Shown here piece after piece: positions 24,601-36,600 of a stretch of 64,000 nucleotides of DNA. Position 1 is the first letter of the stretch. Each line of letters starts with the position of its first letter. Under the pieces are notes generated by a model that was not told the DNA's origin, searched no databases, and saw only the letters and a list, made by a program, of their open reading frames with translations. This DNA is from Psococerastis gibbosa. Lineage: Eukaryota; Arthropoda; Insecta; Psocodea; Psocidae. Location: contig OZ020489.1 of NCBI GenBank assembly GCA_963971405.1, forward strand, positions 1,488,001 to 1,552,000. Reading direction: 5' to 3'. The position numbers and the translations under genes are program-made.

Positions 24601-27600
24601 GATTGATGGTATGATTGCGTAGCCAGACCAATACATTACAATAACAATAATGGCAATGTATGCACTGCATGCATTGGGGAATGCAAAATTTCTTCGGCAA
24701 CTACTAATTATAAAAACCAAAATTGGAAACGCGACCAGTTCGGTTTCTTACTCCATTTACTATTAACACCTAAAACATGCCCATGCCCGTGAAAATTGAG
24801 TCTTATTATTTTAACTATTATTAACTACTCGTATCAAGGGACAAGTGACCTTTTGGGTTCTGTTTACATTAATAAAAACTAGCCTACAATGTAACTTATT
24901 GCTTTCCAATTTATACGTAGGCTAGTATAAGGAAAGCTTTGTGACGGTCGAAATTTTCGATTCCGAGATTTCAACGGATTTACACGTTATAAGGTCCCAG
25001 GAACCCAAAAAAGTGGTTTTTACGAAATGTCTGTCTGTCTGCCGTTCTGTCTGTCGTTCTGTCTGTCTGTCTGTCTGTGCGTCGATTTCCGGGCGAACTA
25101 CTCGGTCGATTTTGATGAAATTCGGCATGTAGGTTCACAAAAATCATACCTCGGAACAATTTTTTTATTTGGGGCTAACTTAATTTGGGGGGGTTTTATT
25201 CTCAAAAAACTCCAAAAAAAGTCTAAAAAATTTATTTCTCAAAAACGGCTACAACGATTTCTTTTAAATTCACATATATTGTAGTCGTTATTAATGTTAA
25301 CAAAATACGGGTCGCTTGCCTCTTGATAGTTTACTTCTGGGAGTAAAAAAATAAAAATAACTCAATTTTCATGAAAAATGACTAAAAAATAATTTTTCTG
25401 CGAAACCTTTCTATCGATGATTTCTACCTTCAGGCATGTTTTAGGTGTTAAATTGAGTAACGAAACCGGTCAGGTTGCTTTCCCAGAAAAGCATTTGGTT
25501 TTGTAAAAAAAAATGATAGAAAATTTACGCTCAAATGCATTGCGTGCCCTGCCATTATTGCTGTGTGGTATTGTGTCGGTCTGATCTATCTAAAATTTAC
25601 CTCACCTCCAGTGACGTCATCTGGACAAACCCCCCCCCCCCTCTCGAGATATCGGAAATTTAACCATAGGAAAATTATTTACCATGAAATTACTCATTTT
25701 CTCTATCTACTAATTTTGATAAATTGGAAAGCATGTTCGAGTAAACTCGGACCGGTTCTTTGAATATAAAAGGAAATAGTAGGAGCTGTTTTTCAAAAAA
25801 GAAATTACTGATTTTCTGTGGAATTGTCGGAGGGTATAACCCCCAAAATTGAGTTAGGCCTAACCCAAAATGGGGACAATGACCTAGTCTGGTATACAGA
25901 TGGGTCGAAAATGGAAAATGGGGCTGGAGGAGGAGTCTATGGGGAAACTGTAGACAAATCCATAGTCCTAAGCCTCGGCAAATATGCTACAGTCTTTCAG
26001 GCTGAGGTAGGGGCCATTATAAAATGCCTAGAGGAGTGTATGGAAATGGAAAGCAAGGGCAAAACCATTATTATCTATACAGACTCGCAGGCAGCGATTA
26101 AGGCTGTAGAGGCTATAAAGATCACATCAAAAATGGTGTGGCACTGCATCAACCTCCTAATAAAGGTGTGTCGGGAAAACTCAGTCTCGCTGATTTGGGT
26201 CCCGGCTCACTCGAACTTTGATGGGAATGAAAGAGCCGACGAGCTGGCTCGAAAAGGTGCAGAAACGCCATTCATTGGTGCAGAACCTAAGTATGGGATG
26301 GCTTATTGCCAGGCCCGTACTTCTGTACAAAAATGGGTGCAGAGAAAAACTGCAGAGGAATGGAAGAAAGTCCCGGAAAGCAGATTTGCTAAGAAGGTTA
26401 TTCCGGGTCCTAGTAAAAAGCTCACCGATCAGCTTCTCTCTTTAAGTAGAGAGCAAGCTAGAAGGGTGGTTGGCACGCTTACGGGCCACGGCCACTTCAA
26501 CAAACACATGCATAGGGTTGGCGTGAAAAACGACAGTAGATGCAGACTGTGTGAAGTTGAAGAAGAAACAGCTGAACACATTCTCTTTGAATGTGAAGCG
26601 CTGGGAAAAACTCGATACCAAACTCTTGGCCACCCTAGGTCTGAAGAGGAAACCATCCGATCTAATCCCATCACAAAAACACTAGAATTTATCAAAAAGA
26701 CTGGTGTTATAAGATGGGCGTAGACAGCAAACGTGGAAGCAAAAGACCTTCTAGGTCGACGCTTATAGGAACTCAAACGAGTAGGCCCCACGAAGGTAAA
26801 AAAAAAAAAAAAAAAAAAAAATAAATAAAGAAACAGTCCCGAGATATGATTTTGGTGAACGTAGGCTACCCATGCCCAATTTCATCAAATTTCCCCGAGT
26901 AGTTTTCCACGAAGAACTGATAGTACACGGACAGACATTTCGTAAAAAACACTTTTTTGGTTTGTTGAAGTCTGTAAATGTGTTAAATCCACTGAAATCT
27001 CGAAATCGAAAATTTTAACCGTCACAAAGCTTTCATATTTAAATAGGAATGCAAGAATGCTTAGTGAATTAGTTGAATACGAAAATAGCCGTCGTAATGT
27101 TGCACTTGGAGAAGATGTAGCAAGCACGTCTCATCAATGTAGACTGGCCAGGAACATGCCGTAATCGGTATTCACACGTAAGTCTCGACGTCTTTAACAT
27201 TCAAGTGCTGACATTACACTCGTACTCGCACACATCTCGTCTCCACTTGCCGCCAAAAACTCGAGTCCTTTTTAACATCATACTCGTGGCAATATTGCGC
27301 TAATAATTATCTACTAAACCTTCGTTGTAGCAAGCACCAATATGTATTGGCACATGGGTAATTGTTGACATGAGTCATCAGTCATGTAGCAAAGTCAATG
27401 AGTCCAGCAACATTATAATTTATGCATCATGCAGTGGAAAAGCATTGGGGAGATAAAAGTATGCAGCATTTCTCGTATATATAGTTTACTTTACTTAATC
27501 CATCTGGTGCATATATTGCACTGCATAGCGTCAGTTTTTCAAATGAAAACATCAGATATTATGTTGCTAAGATATTGTATAGGGGCATGCTGTCACGTGT

Positions 27601-30600
27601 TTTTTTATTAAAAAAAAAGGTGAGAAAATTAAAAGTATTGTTCAATTTCTTCTGTTAATGTAGAGGTATATCACCATACCTGGCTATGGGTTGTTTGTAG
27701 GTATATAACTGGCCGGTGGATTGTTGAATGTTGAATATAAATTTGGCGCGTATACCGGCATTTATTCCGTGGAAGGGGATAACATCATGAAGGTCGTAGT
27801 CAGGGGGAGAGGTCAGCAGGTTGGAATCCCCCCCCCTCCCCTATACTCTCCAATAATTATATTTTATTCTCAAGGCATGTAAATATAATAATGAACTATT
27901 GTAAGAATAGCCTAAAGATGTAAAGTGGCTTCACATACGGTAGTTGGTTTTTCCTTTTTTTTTGCTGTCACTGTCTTGAACCCAGTTTTTCAAACATTTA
28001 CCCACTTGCACATGCACTTATGATACATCAATCTTCGTATGTAAAATGTAATCTTTTAACTTCAGGCGTCTCAAACTCACCAGGTTATTGGTTTTGTATA
28101 AATAAAATAATAATACGATGTGGGCCTGTCATGAAAAAAACCTTGGAAAATTCTTTGAAATTTCTGCCAGAAGTTGGAAGTGGTGAAACATAGGCGTATT
28201 TGTTGCAGGTGCGACGGCGCAGTATGTGCCATCGAGCGGTCCCGTCTACGTGAACCCCGCCGCAGCAGCCCTAGACGTGTCGGAGGCGCCGGTGGGGGAC
28301 CGGACCACGCAGACCGTGTACGGGTTCCTGGACTTCACCACCACCATCGGTAACACCGTCATGGTCTTCTCTCCTCAGAGCGCTGCCGGTAAGTCTCTTG
28401 CGGAGTGCATGGCAGCAATGTCAACTCGTCTCGTCACTGGGCAGGTCAGCAGGAAATGCGCTGCATCTGTTGTTACTTGACAATAAGGGCAGTGTGTGCC
28501 CCGGAGCGTTGTTGTCCCCCTCCCGTGGGCGACATGAGGTTTCCCAACAGCCCAATAGGAAAGTATTTAAAAATAAGTTTGATTCGTATCGCTAGAGAAG
28601 CCACCCCAGTTCCAAAACTAAGAAATAACGTATTTTTAGAGCGGTCGTTAATTTACCACTGCTGCCTGCGTTTTATTTTGCACTATTTCATGGTTAGAAT
28701 TGCATTAACTATTATCCTCCATGGAAATGTTACGTCACCGCATGTCATAATGCTGGATTGGACGATTGCGCTGAATCGATTGAAACTGAAGCGTTTCTCA
28801 AACGATCCAGTGGAGAAAGTAACCGTCATTTCCACCGGCCACCTCTTCATTCTCATGTACTGCCTCATATTTCTTGCAACCCATTCTTTTTTTACCAAAA
28901 ATCTTTTTCCGAATGAAAAATAGAACATTTTTTCGTATAGCAGAAGGCTTGTCAATTCATGGATATAATAAGTAAAAGGCTAGAGCCACACTGTGAACCA
29001 GTACCATGCAGAAACGGCATAACCCATATACAGTATTACAGAGCTGTACGTAGCTGTATCATTAACGCTATATAGGTACTATATTTTCAAAACTCAGACC
29101 AAGGCCATCTTGCCTTATTGAATGCCAACATAGTTATTATCAATGGTTAAATTTAAAAGTTCCTATACGGTACCCTAAACCTAGTTCATTCTTTTTTTGC
29201 AGCAGCAGCCCCAACGGAGAGGGCGCCCCCGCCTCCGCCTGTCATCCAGACGGCAGCGCCTCCCACCACGCCACCCCCCATCAGCCCCACCAAGGCTGAG
29301 CTCGGCGACGTCACCCCTGCCAAAGTCCAACAGCAACCTGTCGGTAAGTGCCTCAGGATTTTACAAAGGGCAGACCGTGTACCAGTAGCAAAGATTAAAC
29401 AAATTAATTATGAAATCTTTAAAAGAATGTCTGCGAAGTTAATTTAATTTAATTTGATAGCAAAAAGTGCCATCAAACCTTCGAAAATGCCCTCCAACAG
29501 TGTAGCCTCATTAAACCAAGAGATCGTATTAATTGTTTTTTATCGACGTCGATGGCCAGGTGGTAACGTGCTTCCACTTGTGCGAGTCTTTACACGCCAT
29601 GGTATCGGAGACGTGCCGTAGCTCAACACGGGTACTAACCTACAGAGGCGACTGAAGAGGTCAATCGGATACATTCATTAAATTGTTTGTATGCGATTAA
29701 TCTTTTTTAAGGTTAAAAAAAAAAAAAAAAATCTTGATTACATCTCTCTCGCGTCTAAAAGATGGTAATAATTATGTGGCGCACTCTAATGGCAAATTGT
29801 TGAACCAGCGCAACGCCTCAGCTAACGCGGGGTGCCGTTGGTTGTACTGTGCGTTCGCTAACCATTCATATAATAACAAATATTTACTATAAACTGATAA
29901 TAACCATATACTGATAATTAATGCTGGTTCAATTCTAATTAATTGCTTTCTATTTATACGTTGTATAAGGGAAGCTTGATGATGGTTGAAATTTTCGATT
30001 TACACATAACACATGGAACCAGGAACTTAAAAATGTGGTTTTTACGAAATGTCGGTCTGTCTGTTCGTCGATTTGCAAGCAAACTACTCGATGCATTTTC
30101 ATGAGCAAAAATCATGCCTCGGTACCATTTTCTATTTACTAGGGGCTAAACTGCTGAAGCATTCTTTCTCAAAACCGCTCCAACTAGCCTATTTCTTTTA
30201 AATTCATATAGGCCTATTTTGTACCGAGTGGGGTTCGGTCAAAGACCCCCCGCCTAACTCCGTGGAGTTAGGACATGGGCACCCTCTTGCCCATGGGAGA
30301 CGAAAAGCTCCCTAAAGGCGGACGAACTGGATCCTGGCAACAGGGGACGGTCAACGGCATAGGATGCGGAAGGCAAGGGGAAACCACCGCATTATAGGCC
30401 CAAGTGCCATCCCAACATGTACCATGTATAATTCGAGGCATCCGAGTCACATGCTGCTGCTAACCAGCCATCCGGCTGTGACTTGAAGAAGATAGGCCTA
30501 TATTTAGTTATTAATGTAAACAACACGCAATGGGTCGCTTGCACCTTGGTAGTTTGCTTCTGGGGGAAAAATAATTTTTCGGCGGAACCATTCTAGCTAT

Positions 30601-33600
30601 CTATCGTACTCGTATGTTCTGAAATGGGCCCGGATATTCGGTTACGGGTACCTATGTTTTCAGAATGCGTGAATCTATACCTATTTATTGTTGAGTAAAT
30701 ACTGTATGTGAGAATATTTCACCTTCAATGTTATGGTGGTATATTTTGGCAGCAGCCACCGAGTAAAGAGAGGTCTTAGTCCTTAGAAGGGCTTTAGTTT
30801 TAGGTTTTAGAATGGGTTCCTTTCTACATCCTATCGCTGTTACTACTTGCCGCCATCAAATTCTCGTAGACACCGAAAAAGACGCAGGTGAGGATGGCTG
30901 TCACAACCCTCAGCAACGCAGTTTTATTTTTTAATTTAAAAATTATTTTAAAACTTATTCTATTGAATTCGAAGAACAAGAACGCGCATACTATTGTAAA
31001 GCAAAATACAGCAAAGAGTTCTCTGATGCTCTCCGCATTCAAGGGCTGATCCTTCCGAAAATTTAGGGGGGGGGGGTCACAAGTTTTTTGTAAGTTTAAA
31101 AGAAATTTTTTTGTTGAAAAGTTGAGTTTTATTCATTTTTTTTTACCATGTATCTTATAGGAATTTACTCATTTAGGGGGGGGGTCATGACCCCGTGTCC
31201 CCCCCCCCCCCGTGGATCCGCCATTGCCCGCATTATGACGGATTGAGCGACTGCATGCTTTCATGGAATATTAACGTGAACTTGATCCGAACCAACAGCA
31301 TCCAACAGAAATTTCCAGTATTTGAAGGACGTAATGACCTGTATGTAGAACTTGCCACCAGCAGGCTCCCAGGAGTAACACCATTCCAAAATAATTATAT
31401 AATGGCTTTTAATATCCAGCAATCTTAGCTTAATATAGATATACGATACGATATCGTATACAGATGTATCTTTTTTTTTTCCTTTTGTCCTGTCTATAAT
31501 GACAGTTAACACCTGCCATTTAAATTAGCCAGTTTCCTCGTGGCTTCCTGACTAAAGGAATCGCGTTTATCGTCTCTGGATAGGTCAAACCACTATATTT
31601 TTGGCTCAAGGGTTTTTGCGCCCTTTCTTCTAGCCCCACTTAACTCTAAATCTCATACAAGCAAGTGGTACTGCGTAAATACGCAGTCCCCTGGAATCGC
31701 TTTGCTACTGCAGTCTGTGAATGCAGGTCTATCTCTACACCTCAGTATAATGTAGTCTATCTGCGCCTGGCGTGTTCCGCTGTTATAGGTGATTAAGTGC
31801 TCTTGTCTCTTCTTGAACATGATAATGTGTACATGTAACCAGTTCCAGCGTATAACCGCTCCGAACCCTTCCTGAATCATGTACTGTGGTGTAGCCTGTT
31901 CTCTCGTGACCAACCAGCCTATTTAAGTAAAAACCATTACAATATCCGGGATAATAGTAATCATAAGTGCATTGAAGTTCTGATAAAATAGGATCTTCTC
32001 CTCGTCACTACACGTACACCGCCTGGGGGCATATCCACTTATCACATTCAGCACTGCCTCGTCAGTGTTAATAGAATATTACAATGCATAAGCCGCTCAA
32101 CTGCTGAATTTTTTTTTCTTCAACAATGACTCCTACTCCGTTTCGGTTGCTGGTTTGGCCACAGTACTCGATAGTAATAGATTGTTTTATAACCATCGCC
32201 GATTTCTCTGCTTCTCTCTCCTATCCAGTTTGTCTCTTGGACATATATTTTTCGGCTTTTCATGAGGTGGACTGTCTCTAGCCCCTTTCTAGTCATAGTG
32301 CCAACGCCTTGCATAACTTTGTCTTCTTACCATTCCGGGTTCGCTGCTATCTCTCTTGTCATCCGTTGGTGTCCTGCCCTGGAGTTCTGTTTACAGCAGC
32401 CACTACGCGTCGCTCCTGGGAGACACCATAATCGAGTGCACAAAATACAAAATACATAGGGTATTTGAACTTGCCATATTGGGGAGACTGGCTACTTTTT
32501 CAACTGGCCTGACGCCTTGGTTTGTTTGTAGTCCTAGACGATTGCCTTCCAAGGCTAACAGGCAAATGCTTATTTAAGGCCGGCATTCCCTCGCCATGTC
32601 GCAGGGTTATTAATGTGCTTATGTGGCTTTTCCAGACAAACCTGTCCCACTAGACTTGCCTAACCCTCTGTCGCTACTTGGTCGGGGTTGCTTATTCATC
32701 TTATTCGCAGCTAGCCACCGTATCTGGTGGCAGTGCCACTATCCGCCACCTGTCACCCCGCTAGTGCAGCTTAGCCCAATCAAAAACAGCCCAAGCTTAA
32801 TATATATACTGCATATACAGAATTATATACAGTATTTTATTCATGGCTCTTATTTATTAGGTAAAAGTTAAGAAAATTCGAATTGTGATGTGATTTGAAT
32901 GTTTAGCCTATTTTTAAATTTTTCTTATGTGTGGTCACAAGCACGCAACCATTTTTTTTTCCTTTTTGCTTTCCAATTTATTGTTTTCCAATTTATACGT
33001 ATAGTATAAGAAAAGGTTTGTGATTTTCGATTCCGAGATTTCAACGAATTTTCACGTTTTGAGGTCCCAGAAACCCAAAAAAGTGTTTTTTTAATGTCTG
33101 TCTGTCTCTCTGTCTGTTAGCCGCTCTGTCACTCTGTCTGTCGCTCTGTCTGTGCATCGATTTCCGGGCAAATTGCTCAGCCGATTTTGATGAAATTTGG
33201 CACGTAGCTTCAATAAAATCAAACCTCGGGATAATTTTCTTTATTTTGGGCTAACTGAATTTGGGGGGGTTTTATTCTCAAAAAACTCCAAAAAAATGAC
33301 TAAAAAATTATTTTTCAAAAACGGCTCCAACGATTTCTTTTAAATTCACATATATTGTAGTCGTTATTAATGTTAATAAAATGTGGGGGGTCGCTTGCCC
33401 CTTGATAGTTTGCTTCTGGGGGATAAAAAAAATAAAAATAACTAAATTTTTATGAAAAATTACTAAGAAATAATTTTTCTGTAGAACCTTTCTATCGATG
33501 ATTTCAACCTTCTGGTATGTTTTAGGTGTTAAATAAAACTGAACAAGTTCCATTTCCAAAAAAAAGATTAACTTTTGTGCAAAAAAATGTTTTTAAAGAA

Positions 33601-36600
33601 ATTATGGTAAATTCATGCATTACGTACCCTGCTATTATTACTATTGTAGGTTATATTGAATTGGTTTGCCCGTTCTAGGATTTGGAATACCATCGATCAA
33701 TTCAGTGCTTGGGGATAGGAGATATCAAGGCCATAATGATCGAGAAATCCGAAATTTAACCATAAGAAAATTATTTACTATGAAATTGCTCATATTATCT
33801 GCCTAATAATTGATAAATTGGAAAACATATTCGAGTAAACTCGGACCAGTTCTTTTACTATGCGACATGACACGTATTTCCTGTACTAGTTTGTTGTACT
33901 TAGAATACTATTTAGCAGCATACATGGTATTATTTTTGTTTTCTTGACACTTTGTGTTTACAAGTATATAATACTGTACTACTAGTAGTTGTACATCACG
34001 CTTTTCGTACGAAAATTTAATTGTCCTGCATTGTTATACGATTGTATATTTAGCAATTGCACAATCGATTTTTTATAGTGCTGTCCAGTAAAGTAGAAGT
34101 CAAAGAAGGAACACCAATCAAAATCAAGAAACCGTCGATTCCAACGGCCATTACGAAAGTTGAAAGCAACGATATAATTTCAAGCAAGATTGATGTCAAG
34201 TCAGAGCCCAGCAAACTACCCGTTGTTTTATCAAGCATAGTTGAAATCAAGTCCGGACCACCAGTCATTTTTTCTAGTAAAGTCCAAGTCAAATCCGCTC
34301 CCAGCATTATCCTCTCAAGTAAAGTTGAAGTTGTGACCAAGCAAGACAAGCCCATCCTGTCGAGTAAAGTTGAGGTGGTGCAGGGCCCAGCCAGTGTTGT
34401 GCTGACGGAGGAGCCTGCTGTCGAGGTGGACGCCAACAACATCGACAAGCCGGAGTACGACTTCCTCAACAGGCAGCCTTCAGAAATAGTCGATGAAAAC
34501 TACAAGGTGCGTATCCAAGTTCGTTTTAATGCAGTATGGATGCCGTTCAAACTATGTCCGATAAATCGCAAAACCCTTAAGTGACAGGTCCTACAGCACC
34601 AAACCTAAAACTGATGATCTTCCCCAGTACAAATGACTGACCTCTTTTTCCTTGGCTGGGCTATGGGGTTAATTCAGCGGGAATTTGCTTTTAAATGAGA
34701 CAGGTGTATGAGGCATATTACTTTTGTGCATTGAAGGTGATAGACTTGAAGCCACAGTCCAAGTTCCAACTGAAGCCAAAGACAAGGCAGCAGCCAAAGC
34801 CGAGCCGAGCGACAGGTCTGGTCACCAAGATGGGCGGCACCGTGGTCAAAGACGGCGTCACCACCGTTCACGAGACCGAGGTCATCGGTACCTACATCTC
34901 CGGCAAATATGCCCAGGTCAGCCATCCCGATCTGTTATAACTAAACACTAGAGAAATGAGATGCAAGTCATGTGAAATTTGTCGAGAAAACAGGGAAGAT
35001 ACGTCAGGGCCGGTGGGGGAAAGGTCAGGCCTCCAAATTGGAATAATTGCAAGCCCTTGTCGTGGTCTTTTGCCTGGAAAAGGTCATATCATATTATATT
35101 CATTTTAATCATGACAAGCTCGCCGCGCGGCCTTGCCTCTCTACGTGACTCTGCTTCCCTTTATCGACTTCACCAATACGATAGTTTGAAACTAAAATCA
35201 TCTTAAATTTACTTCTAGTAATTTTTGTCATTTTGGTCATACCGGGGCAACGTGTTCACCCCTGCACTCTCGCATCTTAACTAACCTATATAGCCTAATT
35301 ATTATAATATGCAGTCTTATGCTTTAGCTCATTAGAATCAGATATGTAACTAACCCGTTGTAGCAGCCTCCTCTTGACTAGTGCATGTGGTTCCGTGATT
35401 AGTATGCGGTGTTTGTGCAGGTGCTGCAGAGCACGGCGCGCGTCCTGCCCCGCCCCGCCCCTAAGATCGTCCCAACCCCGACGGCGCGCATCCTCAAGAC
35501 GGCGGCGCCAGCGGGGCCCCGGGCTCGGCCTCAGCTGGAGCCCACCCCCGCGGGCTCCCTGCACGACGAGACGGCACTGCCCCTGGAGGCCCTGTTCCAC
35601 GGGGATAAGAGCCACGCCAGACCGTCCCGAAGACCTGGTAATCACTTTATACAATTAATTTGTAGAAAAGGAGGACGAAGTTAGGTGTTGCATTAACTAT
35701 ACAACTATTAGACCAAGGATTACAAGTTACATGCTGGAATAACGAGCAAAAAAGTACAGTTTACACACAATCGAAATATTCCGGAGATTACATTATTTTA
35801 TCGCACTAAATATGCCAAATGCAAAAAATAAATGCTGACATAAACTTATATTAATCCCAAAATAATAAAGCAGCTGTACTAAGAAATCTACCTATACGTG
35901 ATCAGTCATAAATAAATAAGCTTAAATATTGTGTTGCCAACAGGCAAAGTCCAAAAAAGACATCACTTACAGTAAAAACGTAAAACAATACCCGAGAAAC
36001 AAGCAGTCAAATTGCAAAGGAGGAGAAAACAAAAATAGCATCTTATTATTTGTCAAACGGAAAGCACCTCTGTACGTAAAATAAATACCTAACATACAAT
36101 ACAACACAAGTGTTAACAAGCTTTAACAGATTTCTCTGCATGGGTACTGAAGGAAAAATCAGACGAGAAGTGCAAGCAACCCCAAGATCTTTGAATTCAA
36201 AACTGGATTTTAGCGTGGATATAGGAATGTTTTAGACCAAAAGGGTGGTTCCGTTGCAGGTCCGGCGGTTGGAGGTCCTTCCGGCAAGAATGATGTGAAG
36301 GGCAAGTACAGGTCAAAGAACTCGAAGGAGCAGGACTACACCCAGGAGGACGAGGATGAAGAGGTGGGCAGCAAGCGCAAGTTCAGGCCCTCCTCCACCA
36401 CCAAGCAGAGGTAACAAACAAAAACAACCTATCAGCAATATAATAGCAAGTCACCACAATTTACAGGGCTGTTTCACTCTAAATTGCATGGAACTTAGAG
36501 GTTTCAGACTTTCAGTGTATATAGTATAAACTATAAAGTCCTGTTTTGCCTTGTTCACCATGATATCCTGACGTCAGATAGCATGTAGGATGGTTTTGAC

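Larger units (their letters stand above)
23462..24900 (-). repeat. family A repeat (decayed), interrupted by a foldback element
   Basis: Left piece 23462-23546 reads AAGAACCGGTGCAGGTGAAC and the ATGCCTTCCTATTTATTAAT end. The right piece 24537-24900 continues with the GTAAATAATGGG, GACCAATACATT and AACACCTAAAACATGCC blocks. The palindromic element 23547-24535 lies between them. Confidence 0.65.
25776..27040 (-). repeat. family A repeat fragment, interrupted by an I-like LINE
   Basis: Left piece (25776-25869) has TTTTTCAAAAAAG and AACCCCCAAAATTGAGTTAG. Right piece (26823-27040) resumes at AGTCCCGAGATATGATTTTG and runs to AAATCGAAAATTTTAACCGT. Together they are the middle of family A in minus orientation. 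Confidence 0.75.
12669..28208 (+). other. intron 1 (15.5 kb), overall content
   Basis: Donor GTAAGT, acceptor TTGTTGCAG. It holds five family A copies or fragments, a broken CsRn1-type LTR element, family B and E repeats, two long foldback elements and an I-like LINE end, each listed separately. Stretches 12669-13921, 14798-15754, 19844-20070 and 20937-21305 show nothing recognisable beyond AT-rich sequence. In 27041-28208 I see only a C run near 27829. Confidence 0.7.
29344..34078 (+). other. intron 3, overall content
   Basis: Holds the SINE-like repeat, two family A copies, the decayed RTE fragment and a hAT-like piece listed separately. Remaining stretches (29641-29943, 30613-31042, 31229-31639, 32621-32967, 33853-34078) show nothing recognised except an A run near 29715. 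Confidence 0.6.
34507..36259 (+). other. introns 4, 5 and 6
   Basis: 34507-34736, 34917-35420 and 35638-36259. No repeats or RNA genes recognised in them; mostly AT-rich. Confidence 0.6.

Noticed and set aside
25818-26723. Host RNase H gene
   Set aside because: Order of domains, poly(A) tail and insertion into family A show it is a truncated LINE.
34702-34736. Alternative start of exon 5 after an AG at 34701-34702
   Set aside because: In frame but adds residues that break the NYK-VIDLKP continuity; kept only as a possible variant.
35295-35658. Overlapping 90-120 codon frames on both strands
   Set aside because: Shadows of GC-rich exon 6. The frame chosen is the one that splices in phase with its neighbours.
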